Shown: positions 1 through 6,748, counted from the first letter of the stretch. The stretch is DNA of 9,619 nt from Halobacteriales archaeon QS_5_70_15 (GCA_003022005.1 PXRQ01000033.1:1-9619), one strand, 5' to 3'. A program made the numbers and translations. The notes: generated by a model from the letters alone, not told the origin.

Positions 1-2235
1 AAGTCGCTGCTGCTCGCGCCGACCAAGCCGCTCGTCGAGCAGCACGCCGCGTTCTACCGCGAGGGGCTCGCGATACCGGACGAGGAGGTGGTGGTGTTCA
101 CGGGCGAGGTCAGGCCCGAGGACCGCGCGGCGCTGTGGGACGACGCCCGGGTCGTCGTCGCCACCCCGCAGGTCGTCGAGAACGACCTCATCGGCAGCCG
201 GATCTCGCTCGACGACGTCACCCACCTCACCTTCGACGAGTGCCACCGCGCCACCGGCGACTACGCCTACAACTACATCGCCGAGCGCTACCACGCCGAC
301 GCCGACCGACCCCTGGTCACCGGGATGTCGGCCTCCCCCGGCGGGGACAAGGAGGGGATCCTCCGGGTCTGCCGGAACCTCGGGCTCCGGGAGGTGGAGG
401 TGATGACCGAGGCCGACGCCGACGTCGACGAGCACACCTACGAGACGACCGTCGACTGGCAGGAGGTCGACCTCCCCGAGGGGGTACTGGAGATCCGAGA
501 CGAGCTCCGGGCCGTAGTGGAGTCCCGGCTCGAGAAGCTCCGCGAACTCGGGCTGACCCGCAAGTCCGACCCGAGCCTCTCGGAGGGGGACATCCGGAAG
601 ATGCAGGCGAAGGCCCGGCAGCTGATGGACAACGACGACCCCTCGGGCTACAAGGCGATGAGCCTGCTCGCGGAGCTCCGGAAGATCCGAACCGCGGTCA
701 CGTACGTCGAGACCCAGTCGGTGGAGTCGCTCCGGCGCTACTTCGAGCGCCAGCGCGACGCGGCCCGCTCGTCGGGTGCCTCGAAGGCCAGCCAGCGGTT
801 CGTGGGCGAGCCCAAGGTAAAGGAGGCGATGCGCCGCGCCGAGGCGTACGACGACATCCACCCGAAGTTCCGCCGGGCGCGGATCCTCCTCGCGGAGACG
901 CTCGGCATCGAGGGCGGCGACCGCGTCATCGTGTTCACCGAGTCCCGGGACACCGCCGAGACGCTCACCGAGTTCCTGGGCGAGCACTTCGATACCCGGC
1001 GGTTCGTGGGCCAGGGCGACCGCGAGGGCTCGGACGGGATGACACAGACCGAACAGCAGGAGACCCTCGAAGCCTTCCGCGAGGGGGAGTTCGAGGTGCT
1101 CGTCTCCACGAGCGTCGCCGAGGAGGGCCTCGACGTCCCGGAGGTCGACCTCGTGCTGTTCTACGAGCCGGTCCCGAAGGGCATCCGCTCGATCCAGCGC
1201 AAGGGTCGGACCGGCCGCCAGCGGGAGGGTCGCGTCGTCGTCCTCATCGCGAACGACACGCGCGACGAGGCGTACTACTGGATGTCCCGCAACGAGGAGA
1301 AGAAGATGGAGGAGGAGCTCCGGAAGCTCAAGGGCGCGGCGGGGAACATCGAGGCGGAGCTGGACGCGGGCGAGCAGGCCGCCCTCGAGACGTTCTCGGC
1401 GGCCGATGTGTCGCGTGCGCGGGGTCCGTCCGGGACGGGTCCGGACCCGGCCGGCGGGAACGGGTCGACCGACCGCGACGCCCCGTCCGACGCCGACGAG
1501 GGATCGACGGGGGAGACGACGGCCGACGGGAACGGGTCGGCGGGGGCCCCGGAGACGGGTGCCGACGACGGACAGTCCGGGCTGGCGGCGTTCGCCGGGG
1601 ACGAACCGACCGACGCCGGCGCGGGAGCGGACGACTGGAGCGCCGGCGCGACCGATACGGAGGACCCGGGCGACGGGAACGACGACACGGGGGGCGAGGC
1701 CGACGCGGACGCCGTCGTCGCCACCGCCGGCGAGGAGGACGCCGTCGAGGTGGTGATCGACCAGCGCGAACTCGACTCGGGGATCGCGCGGGACCTCTCG
1801 CAGCGGGACGGCGTGACGACGCGGCTCGAGACACTCGATGTCGGTGACTACGTGCTCTCCGACCGGGTGGTGATCGAGCGCAAGTCCGTCGAGGACTTCC
1901 TCGACACGCTCGTCGGCGGGGACCGCTCGATGTTCGAGCAGGTCGGCGCCGCCGCCCGCCACTACGCCCGGCCGGTCGTGATCGTCGAGGGCGAGGAGCT
2001 CTACGGCCGACGGAACGTCCACCCGAACGCCATCCGCGGGGCGCTCGCGTCGCTGGCCGTCGACTTCGGCGCGAGCGTCCTCCGAACGGGCGACACCGAC
2101 GACACCGCCGACCTCCTCCACACCGTCGCCCGGCGCGAGCAGGAGGAGTCCGACCGGTCGGTGAGCGTCCACGGCGGGAAGGGGGGCCGGGCGCTGACCT
2201 GCTCGCGCACTTCGGGAGCGTCGAGGCGACCGTGA
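1..2235 (+). CDS. hef: Hef helicase-nuclease (XPF/FANCM-like), 5'-partial and 3'-frameshifted
   Basis: Archaeal Hef unwinds and cuts stalled or branched replication forks; it joins a FANCM-like SF2 helicase to an XPF/ERCC4 nuclease. The first codons are missing, including the Walker A motif. Counting from window base 1, I see DECH (residues 79-82), SAS (about 110-112), the motif V stretch STSVAEEGLDVPEVD (about 370-384) and QRKGRTGR (about 399-406). A Gly/Asp/Thr-rich linker without clear structure follows (about 470-575), with repeated GNGS blocks. The nuclease domain starts near residue 582 and keeps its catalytic signature: GD at 615-616 and ERK at 626-628, followed by SVEDF. After VHGGK (about 723-727) the frame runs into an unrelated tail, ending TSGASRRP, where a tandem helix-hairpin-helix region is expected. 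That region continues in frame 3 (next entry). As read, the product would have an intact helicase and nuclease core but no C-terminal DNA-binding and dimerisation module. Family identity is very secure; whether the break is real is not. Confidence 0.95.
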   Translation, partial: KSLLLAPTKPLVEQHAAFYREGLAIPDEEVVVFTGEVRPEDRAALWDDARVVVATPQVVENDLIGSRISLDDVTHLTFDECHRATGDYAYNYIAERYHADADRPLVTGMSASPGGDKEGILRVCRNLGLREVEVMTEADADVDEHTYETTVDWQEVDLPEGVLEIRDELRAVVESRLEKLRELGLTRKSDPSLSEGDIRKMQAKARQLMDNDDPSGYKAMSLLAELRKIRTAVTYVETQSVESLRRYFERQRDAARSSGASKASQRFVGEPKVKEAMRRAEAYDDIHPKFRRARILLAETLGIEGGDRVIVFTESRDTAETLTEFLGEHFDTRRFVGQGDREGSDGMTQTEQQETLEAFREGEFEVLVSTSVAEEGLDVPEVDLVLFYEPVPKGIRSIQRKGRTGRQREGRVVVLIANDTRDEAYYWMSRNEEKKMEEELRKLKGAAGNIEAELDAGEQAALETFSAADVSRARGPSGTGPDPAGGNGSTDRDAPSDADEGSTGETTADGNGSAGAPETGADDGQSGLAAFAGDEPTDAGAGADDWSAGATDTEDPGDGNDDTGGEADADAVVATAGEEDAVEVVIDQRELDSGIARDLSQRDGVTTRLETLDVGDYVLSDRVVIERKSVEDFLDTLVGGDRSMFEQVGAAARHYARPVVIVEGEELYGRRNVHPNAIRGALASLAVDFGASVLRTGDTDDTADLLHTVARREQEESDRSVSVHGGKGGRALTCSRTSGASRRP

Positions 2236-2372
2236 CCGCCGACCGCGAGGCGCTGCTCGGGGTCGACGGCGTCGGCGAGGTGACCGCCGACCGGATACGA
2301 GAGGTGGTCGGCAGCGCGTACGCCGACAGCGACGCCGACGGAGCGGAGGACGAGGCGGGGAACGACTCCTGA
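2182..2372 (+). pseudogene. Out-of-frame remnant of the Hef C-terminal helix-hairpin-helix domain
   Basis: From base 2196 frame 3 encodes DLLAHFGSVEA, then GVDGVGEVTADRIREVV, ending at TGA 2370-2372. These are the second half of the (HhH)2 domain that ends Hef and XPF proteins; the GVDGVGEVTA stretch is the typical hairpin. Only 29 bases separate the last Lys of VHGGK in frame 1 (codon ending 2181) from the Phe of the FGS motif (2211). From memory of haloarchaeal Hef proteins I expect about 30 residues there, so roughly 60 bases appear missing, and the loss is not a multiple of three. The junction is G/C-rich, with six G at 2181-2186. It is either a true frameshifting deletion or a collapsed stretch in the assembly. 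The entry overlaps the frame-1 tail of the preceding gene. Confidence 0.8.
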
Positions 2373-2399
2373 CGGGGACGTGTAGCGAGTCCCCCCGTC
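2371..2399. terminator. Hairpin between convergent genes, possible bidirectional terminator
   Basis: GACGGGGAC (2371-2379) can pair with GTCCCCCCGTC (2389-2399) if two of the C residues bulge; the loop is GTGTAGCGA. It starts inside the stop codon of the hef remnant (2370-2372) and lies just before the end of the convergent zinc-ribbon gene at 2423. There is no T-run on either strand, which archaeal intrinsic terminators normally have, so a termination role is an inference from position. Confidence 0.35.
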
Positions 2400-2422
2400 A
2401 CGCGGGACCGGTCGAGCGCTGC

Positions 2423-3067
2423 CTACTGTCGTCCGGCCCGTCGGGTCGCCTCCAGCGCCTCGGCGGTCTCGCGGGCGGCGGCGACGAGGTTCCGCTTGCG
2501 CGAGAGGTCGGTGGTCGGCGTCTCCTCGGCCTCCCGGGCGACCGCGGCGAGCGTCCGTTCGAGCGACGCACGCGCGGCCGCGACCCCCTCGCCCGCGGCC
2601 GGCCCGCCACCCCGCTCGGGGCCGCCGGCGGTTCCGGACTCCGGCCGCGAGCGGGTCGTCCCCCCCGAGCGCGCGGGCGTCGGATCGGTAGCCTCCCCAC
2701 CCTCCTCGGCGGGTTCGGTCGTGACGTCGATCTCGGCCGCGTCCGAAGCGGCATCGACCGCGCCATCGACCTGATCGGGGGTCGCCTCCCCCGTCGCCTC
2801 GACGCTCTCGGCGGGCCCGCCGCCCGACCCTGTCCCGGGAGCCTCCGTGTCGGTCCCGCCTGCGCCGTTCGGACCCCCGCAGGAGGGGCAGAACTCCTCG
2901 CCCTCCCACCGGAAGATGGGGCTACCGCAGTCGTGGTGCTTGTTCGTCATCGTCGCGCCCTTCAGCAGGAGTTCGCTCATCCGCTCGCTCTGCTCCCGCT
3001 TCTGCCGGTCGCGCTCGAACTTCTCCCGGAGCTTCTCGCGCTCGGCTTCCTTGTCGAAGTCGCTCAT
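2423..3067 (-). CDS. Zinc-ribbon protein, Sjogren's syndrome/scleroderma autoantigen 1 (p27) family
   Basis: A 214-residue protein. It opens with a highly charged helix (MSDFDKEAEREKLREKFERD, residues 1-20) that may be a coiled coil. Next comes SERMSELLLKGATMTNKHHDC and a small zinc ribbon; likely ligands are His44 or His45, Cys47, Cys60 and Cys63 (CPSC). This arrangement is typical of the archaeal proteins related to human autoantigen p27; their function is unknown. Residues 70-165 are low-complexity, rich in Gly, Glu, Thr and Pro. A charged, Ala-rich helical tail (about 168-214) contains TTDLSRKRN. I chose the ATG at 3065-3067 rather than the upstream start at 3202: the family begins at this helix, the upstream extension is Arg-rich and unlike haloarchaeal protein, and a TATA-like box sits 24-29 bases ahead. 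The gene is convergent with hef and divergent from the hydrolase gene. Confidence 0.85.
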   Translation of the reverse strand: MSDFDKEAEREKLREKFERDRQKREQSERMSELLLKGATMTNKHHDCGSPIFRWEGEEFCPSCGGPNGAGGTDTEAPGTGSGGGPAESVEATGEATPDQVDGAVDAASDAAEIDVTTEPAEEGGEATDPTPARSGGTTRSRPESGTAGGPERGGGPAAGEGVAAARASLERTLAAVAREAEETPTTDLSRKRNLVAAARETAEALEATRRAGRQ

Positions 3068-3090
3068 GTCCGGATTCAGGTGGCGAAATC

Positions 3091-3096
3091 GTAAAA
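3091..3096 (-). promoter_or_regulatory. TATA-like box for the zinc-ribbon gene
   Basis: On the minus strand this reads TTTTAC, in an otherwise GC-rich gap. It lies 24-29 bases upstream of the ATG at 3067, the distance expected if transcription starts at or next to the start codon, as is common in haloarchaea. I see no Shine-Dalgarno sequence before this ATG, which agrees with leaderless translation. Confidence 0.5.
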
Positions 3097-3126
3097 GGAC
3101 TGCTGTGGAGCGGCGAGCGGCGGGGG

Positions 3127-3131
3127 TTTTT
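3127..3131 (+). promoter_or_regulatory. T-rich TATA-like box for the serine hydrolase gene
   Basis: A run of five T sits 26-30 bases upstream of the ATG at 3157, again the spacing for a leaderless transcript. It lies about 30 bases from the oppositely oriented box at 3091-3096, so the two divergent promoters are back to back. The spacing also supports choosing the start at 3157: the longer start at 3130 would place the box inside the coding sequence. Confidence 0.45.
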
Positions 3132-3156
3132 GCGTCCGGATCGCGAGCGGCCGACG

Positions 3157-4524
3157 ATGTCCGATGCAGGCCTCCCGCCCGGTGCGGAACGCGAACTGGC
3201 AACGTTCCTCGAACGCTGGCTCGGCCGCGAGGAGGTGCCCGGCATCAGCCTCGCCGTCTTCGACGCCGACGGCCTCCTGCACGCGGCCGGGCTGGGGGCG
3301 CGGGACGTGGCGGCCGGCGACCCAGCGACACCTGACACCCGATACGCCGTCGGGTCGCTGGCGAAACCACCCACCGCCATCGCCGTCCTCCAGCTGGTCG
3401 GGAACGGCACGGTATCGCTCTCCGACTCGGTCGACGACCACCTCCCGCGGCCGGTGCTGGCGGACGCGCCCGGCGATCCGGTGACCGTCGGCGACCTCCT
3501 CTCGCACAGTTCGGGGATGCCGCGGGACTTCTACGCCCTCCGGGAGAACCTCGCGAGCCGCGAGGATCGCCTCCGGCACGTCGAGGCGGCCGCCGACCAG
3601 CGACGGACCGACCGCGAGCGGTACGCCTACTACAACAGCGGGTTCGTCCTGCTTGGCGAACTCGTCGAGACCGTCGACGGCCGACCGCATCCCGAGTACG
3701 TCGAAGAGGAGGTGCTGGACCCGCTGGGGATGGCCGACTCCGGGTTCGACACCTCGCTGCTCGACGCCGAGGACGCGATGACCGGTTACCCCCCGGACGA
3801 TGATGAATTCCAGCCCGCGGGGAACGTAGCCCGAGAGATCGAGCAGGCCGGCGCGTCCGGCGGGTTCGTCAGCACGGCCACTGACCTCGCCCGGCTCGGC
3901 CGGTGGGTCCTGAATGGGGGGGAACTGGACGGCATGCGACCGCTCGACCCGTCGCTCGTCGCCGAGATGACCGACTACCAGTCGCCGATACTGGAGACGA
4001 CCGGGGGCGACCGCGCGGGGTACGGCTACGGCATCGAACTGACCGACTTCCTCGGCGAGACCCTGCTCGAACACCCCGGGAACCTGTTCGTCGCCGGGGG
4101 CTACCTCGGATGTCTACCCCATCGGGGGCTCGGGGTGGCGCTGGCGTACAACAGCACGGGGTTCCCGTGGACGAGCGTCGGGAGGGGGGCACTCGCCGTC
4201 GCCTGCGGCGAGGACCCGGTCGACTCGGTCCGGATGCTGGCGGTCACCGAGGCCGTCGACGCGGTGACGGGGACCTACACGAGCCACAACGACGTGACTA
4301 GCGCCACCGTTGAGGAGGGACCGCTCGGTACCGTCCGTGTCGACCCGCCCGGACCGATGGGGCCGTTCACCGCCGCACCGGGCGAGGTGGCCGGGCCGAA
4401 CTCCACCTTCTCGGTGGGGCGGGGTGACGGGTATCACTGGGAACTCGCGTTCGACGACACCGACGAGGGGATAGAACTGCTCCTGACAGGGGGTAATGGT
4501 ATGACGGTGTTACGGAAGGAGTAA
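3157..4524 (+). CDS. Serine hydrolase of the beta-lactamase / class C penicillin-binding protein fold
   Basis: A 455-residue protein with the three active-site elements of the serine beta-lactamase superfamily: SLAK (Ser67 nucleophile, Lys70), YYN (Tyr158-Asn160) and HPG (His306-Gly308, the usual H/K-x-G position). Family landmarks around them include PGISLAVFD near the N-terminus, LLSHSSGMPRDF (114-125) and LDPLGMADSGF (187-197). The last 80 or so residues look like a separate beta-rich domain, common in esterase-type members. There is no signal peptide or lipobox, so the protein is probably cytoplasmic. Archaea lack murein, so an esterase or peptidase acting on small substrates is more likely than antibiotic or cell-wall chemistry; the substrate cannot be told. 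The residues after the catalytic Lys are Pro-Pro, where S-x-x-K-S/x-F/x-T-A is commoner. The start at 3157 fits the TATA-like box and the family N-terminus. It is convergent with the rubrerythrin-like gene. Confidence 0.9.
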   Translation: MSDAGLPPGAERELATFLERWLGREEVPGISLAVFDADGLLHAAGLGARDVAAGDPATPDTRYAVGSLAKPPTAIAVLQLVGNGTVSLSDSVDDHLPRPVLADAPGDPVTVGDLLSHSSGMPRDFYALRENLASREDRLRHVEAAADQRRTDRERYAYYNSGFVLLGELVETVDGRPHPEYVEEEVLDPLGMADSGFDTSLLDAEDAMTGYPPDDDEFQPAGNVAREIEQAGASGGFVSTATDLARLGRWVLNGGELDGMRPLDPSLVAEMTDYQSPILETTGGDRAGYGYGIELTDFLGETLLEHPGNLFVAGGYLGCLPHRGLGVALAYNSTGFPWTSVGRGALAVACGEDPVDSVRMLAVTEAVDAVTGTYTSHNDVTSATVEEGPLGTVRVDPPGPMGPFTAAPGEVAGPNSTFSVGRGDGYHWELAFDDTDEGIELLLTGGNGMTVLRKE

Positions 4525-4611
4525 GCGGGGTCCGGCAGCGGCGCGGTGCCAGCGGGCGAACCCCCGTTTCCTCCCAGAAATCCTCCCGGACGGCAGAACG
4601 CGGCGGACTCG

Positions 4612-4686
4612 TACTGTCGGGCGTAAGCTATGTAGAAATTCGCCACCCCGGTGGTGAATATCTGCAGGAAGCTTCCTCCGACAGTG
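4612..4686. repeat. Nested inverted-repeat element downstream of the rubrerythrin-like gene
   Basis: An outer perfect 8-bp inverted repeat, ACTGTCGG (4613-4620) and CCGACAGT (4678-4685), is extended by a T-G pair at 4612/4686. It encloses two further symmetric units. The first is a long hairpin at 4634-4663: AGA, one mismatch, then ATTCGCCA pairing with TGGTGAAT (one G-T pair) around the loop CCCCGG. The second is the perfect 12-bp palindrome AGGAAGCTTCCT (4666-4677). The stretch is more AT-rich than its surroundings. It ends one base from the minus-strand stop codon (4687-4689), so it would form the 3' end of that mRNA. It could be a mobile intergenic palindrome (MITE or REP type), a 3'-UTR RNA structure or a terminator. 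It has no open frame of its own. I see no clear target-site duplication. Confidence 0.6.
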
Positions 4687-5316
4687 TCAGCAGACGGGCT
4701 TCGGGTTGACCCCCATCCCCTCCAGCCGTTCGGTGTACTCGTCGTAGGCGGCCTGGATGGCCTCGCTCGCCGCGTCCTCGGCCCGCTCCCAGTCGGCGTC
4801 GTCCGAACAGTGTTCCGCAAGGAGGTCGAGCGCCCGCTCCAGCTGTGCGTCGAGATCCTCGCCCATCCCGCGGAAGACCTGCGCCGTTCCCGGGTGGGCC
4901 TGGCCGACGAAGAAGCCGGTCGTCTGCTCCTTGGACTTCTCGGCGGCGAGCGTGCGACCGACGAACCCCCCCAGCCGCTCGACCGTGCCGTCGAGCGAGC
5001 GGAGGTACGCGTGTATCGCCGGGACCTCCTCGCTCGGCTCGTGGCCGTCGAGCTTCCCCGCGACGGTCTCGTAGTGGTCCCGCTCCTCGCGCGCGGTGGC
5101 CTCGAACGCCTCGGCGGCCTCCGGATCGGCCTCGCTCTCCGCCCACGCCGTGTAGGTCTCGACGGCGTGGTGCTCGGCGTCGGCCGCGGCGCGGAGCACC
5201 GCGTCGGCGTCCATGTCGCCCATGGTGTCGGCGTACAGCGACTTCGAGGATCCGAGCCGCGAGAGCGCGGTCCGGTTCGCCTCGCGCACGGTCCCCGTGA
5301 ACTCCTCCGGTGTCAT
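4687..5316 (-). CDS. Rubrerythrin-family / ferritin-like di-iron protein
   Basis: A 209-residue, mainly helical, acidic protein. Likely metal ligands of a ferritin-like four-helix bundle are visible: AEHHAVE (Glu48, His49/His50, Glu53) in one helix, and EERDHYE (Glu77/Glu78, His81, Glu83) in the next, an E-x-x-H pattern. The second half (GFFVGQAHPGTAQVFRGMG, residues 134-152) is conserved in haloarchaeal proteins annotated as rubrerythrin family. I see no C-terminal rubredoxin domain with paired CxxC; only Cys170 and the terminal Cys209 are present. Electron delivery to a di-iron site would therefore need a partner. A peroxide-detoxifying or iron-handling role is the usual guess, not shown here. 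No upstream start is evident in this frame. A weak TACAAG lies about 25-30 bases before the ATG on the minus strand. The gene stands alone. Confidence 0.8.
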   Translation of the reverse strand: MTPEEFTGTVREANRTALSRLGSSKSLYADTMGDMDADAVLRAAADAEHHAVETYTAWAESEADPEAAEAFEATAREERDHYETVAGKLDGHEPSEEVPAIHAYLRSLDGTVERLGGFVGRTLAAEKSKEQTTGFFVGQAHPGTAQVFRGMGEDLDAQLERALDLLAEHCSDDADWERAEDAASEAIQAAYDEYTERLEGMGVNPKPVC

Positions 5317-5442
5317 GTCCCGCGCTTCGGTCGGCGGCCGCTTGTAGCTACTGATGACGCGCGGGACGCGCCGCTCGTCGACGTCGGCGCGAAAGAAATG
5401 AAGTCGGCGTTGGATCCGCGTCGAAGGCGTCGAGGGCGGCCC

Positions 5443-5517
5443 ACTCCGGGTCTTCCTCGGCGACGCGGCCGCGATCTCGGGGTCTACGGCACCCCCGACC
5501 GATCAGTCGGGGTCGCC
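5443..5517. repeat. 75-bp imperfect direct repeat, copy A
   Basis: Copy A matches copy B (5568-5642) at 59 of 75 positions by hand alignment without gaps; the period is exactly 125 bases. It lies in the 311-base gap between the rubrerythrin-like and sulfurtransferase genes (5317-5627), where I see no convincing gene. On the minus strand both copies carry an in-frame GD-x-x-stop followed by codons for a similar string (SV..VD.E.A.ASP..TRS). Copy A thus looks like a duplicate of the sulfurtransferase 3' end and its downstream sequence. Confidence 0.6.
5493..5512. terminator. Perfect 7-bp stem hairpin inside repeat copy A
   Basis: CCCCGAC (5493-5499) pairs with GTCGGGG (5506-5512) around the loop CGATCA. 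In copy B the matching bases have diverged so that the stem is lost. It lies 116 bases beyond the sulfurtransferase stop on the minus strand and lacks a T-run. It may be a processing or termination structure, or chance symmetry in GC-rich DNA. Confidence 0.25.
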
Positions 5518-5567
5518 GAACGGGGAGGGGACTGCGGCCTCGTGGCCTCCGGCACGTTCAACCGTTT

Positions 5568-5642
5568 ACTTCGCGTCTCCTGCGGCGATGCGACTGCGGT
5601 CTCGAGGTCTACGACACTCTCGACCGATCACTCGGCATCGCC
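5568..5642. repeat. 75-bp imperfect direct repeat, copy B, overlapping the sulfurtransferase stop
   Basis: This copy spans the last codons (GDAE) and TGA (5628-5630) of the minus-strand sulfurtransferase gene plus about 60 bases beyond it. Differences from copy A are mostly transitions with no insertion or deletion, which suggests an old segmental duplication. The second copy lacks the rest of the gene. Confidence 0.6.
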
Positions 5643-6488
5643 GGTCTCGACGGGCGCGCCGACGAGGTTGCCCCACTCGGTCCAGGAGCCGTCGTAGTTG
5701 ACGGTGTCCTCGTAGCCGAGCAGTTCGTGGAGCGCGAACCACGCGATCGAGGAGCGCTCGCCGATGCGGCAGTAGGCGACGGTGGTCTCCTCGCCGTCGA
5801 TACCCTGTGCCTCGTAGAGTTCGCGGAGCTCGTCGGCGGACTTGAACGTGCCGTCGTCGTTGACGGTGGCGGCCCAGGAGATGTTCTGCGCGCCGGGGAT
5901 GTGGCCGCCGCGCTGGGCGGTCTCCTGGAGTCCGGGCGGGGCGAGGATCTCGCCGCGGAACTCCTCGGGGGAGCGGACGTCGACGAGGGGGATACCGCGG
6001 TCGATGGCGTTCTCCACGGTGTCGCGGTAGGCCCGGATGGACTCGAACGGGCCGCGGGCCTCGTACTCGACCTCGGGGAAGTCGGGGACCTCGGTCGTCG
6101 TCGGGTAGCCGTTGTCGAGCCAGTAGTCACGGCCGCCGTCCATCAGCCGGACGTCGTCGTGGCCGTAGTACTTGAACTGCCAGTAGGTGTACGCGGCGAA
6201 CCAGTTGGAGTTGTCACCGTACAGTACCACGGTGGAGTCCTCGCTGATGCCGTGGGTCCCCATCAGTTCCGCGAAGTCCTCCTTCGAGAGGATGTCCCGC
6301 CGGGTCTGGTCCTGGAGCTGGGTTTCCCAGTTGAAGCCGATGGCCCCGGGGGCGTGGCCCTCGTCGTAGGCCTCCGTGTCCACGTCGACCTCGACCAGCC
6401 GGTGTGTCGGGTCGTCGCTCCGGAACTCCTCGAGGTGCTCCTCCACCCAGTCGGCGGAGACGAGCACGTCCTTGGCGTAATCAGTCAT
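5628..6488 (-). CDS. Thiosulfate sulfurtransferase with two rhodanese domains, CRIGER-type active site
   Basis: A 286-residue tandem-rhodanese protein, the usual length for the family. The N-terminal domain (about 5-135) has the CH2A-like EGHAPGAIGFNW (43-54). It lacks the catalytic Cys: its loop position reads YGDNSN (90-95), so this half is structural. The C-terminal domain (about 145-280) has LVDVRSPEEFRGE, then GHIPGAQNISW and the active-site loop CRIGER (Cys240 to Arg245). CRIGERSS is the loop of the CysA/SseA-type thiosulfate sulfurtransferases. The Cys is expected to carry a persulfide and pass sulfane sulfur to cyanide or, in the cell, to a thiol acceptor. No signal peptide is present; the protein is likely cytoplasmic. 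The start ATG at 6488 follows a GATAAG about 31-36 bases upstream, a weak TATA candidate. It is divergent from the second sulfurtransferase gene. The physiological substrate is not known. Confidence 0.93.
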   Translation of the reverse strand: MTDYAKDVLVSADWVEEHLEEFRSDDPTHRLVEVDVDTEAYDEGHAPGAIGFNWETQLQDQTRRDILSKEDFAELMGTHGISEDSTVVLYGDNSNWFAAYTYWQFKYYGHDDVRLMDGGRDYWLDNGYPTTTEVPDFPEVEYEARGPFESIRAYRDTVENAIDRGIPLVDVRSPEEFRGEILAPPGLQETAQRGGHIPGAQNISWAATVNDDGTFKSADELRELYEAQGIDGEETTVAYCRIGERSSIAWFALHELLGYEDTVNYDGSWTEWGNLVGAPVETGDAE

Positions 6489-6666
6489 GGTGCGCCTGCT
6501 GCTACGCTCTCCAACCTCTTATCCTCTACACTGCCGGTATGTTCGGCCACCTGAACGGTCAAGCGGCAACAAGTTCCGGTAAACGTGGCGAGCCCTGACG
6601 GCGTCGGGCACGTCGGTATCGGCCAAGGGGAGTCGAGACGTGGCACTCGGGACGGGACAGTAGTGG

Positions 6667-6674
6667 CTATTTTT
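6667..6674 (+). promoter_or_regulatory. TATA-like box upstream of the second sulfurtransferase
   Basis: CTATTTTT stands out in GC-rich DNA. With usual archaeal spacing, transcription would begin near 6697-6700. That is past the ATG at 6692 but before the ATG at 6749, giving a leader of about 50 bases and favouring the shorter gene. A weaker candidate, TTTGAA at 6719-6724, is at leaderless distance from 6749. The gap between the two divergent sulfurtransferase genes (6489-6748) shows no gene. Confidence 0.4.
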
Positions 6675-6748
6675 GCTGGTTTTCCGCGGGTATGGCCACC
6701 TCGACCGGCGCCGCGTGGTTTGAAACCCCGGCGACCCAACGGCCGTCC

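Noticed and set aside
1400..1740. Repeated GACGGGAACGGGTCG-like stretches in hef as a possible DNA repeat array
   Set aside because: They encode the flexible Gly/Asn/Ser/Asp linker between helicase and nuclease and vary in spacing; this looks like low-complexity protein rather than a DNA element.
135..1847. Long plus-strand frame (570 codons) across the hef gene
   Set aside because: It is Arg/Pro/Gly-rich with no recognisable motif, and it lies in a shifted frame of hef. Such shadows are usual in DNA this GC-rich.
5317..5502. Open frame of 62 codons in phase with and directly upstream of the rubrerythrin-like ATG
   Set aside because: It has no ATG or other credible start that I could find and begins after a stop inside repeat copy A. 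Open frames of this size are common at this GC content, and the known family begins at the ATG at 5316.
4651..5697. Plus-strand 348-codon frame opposite the rubrerythrin-like gene
   Set aside because: It is the complement of a gene with clear di-iron ligands and continues through the repeat-bearing gap; its composition is not haloarchaeal (Arg/Leu/Val-rich, few acidic runs).
6692..6748. 19-residue N-terminal extension of the second sulfurtransferase
   Set aside because: It has no match to the neighbouring rhodanese start, and the TATA-like box at 6667-6674 would place the transcript start downstream of this ATG. It is kept as an alternative only.
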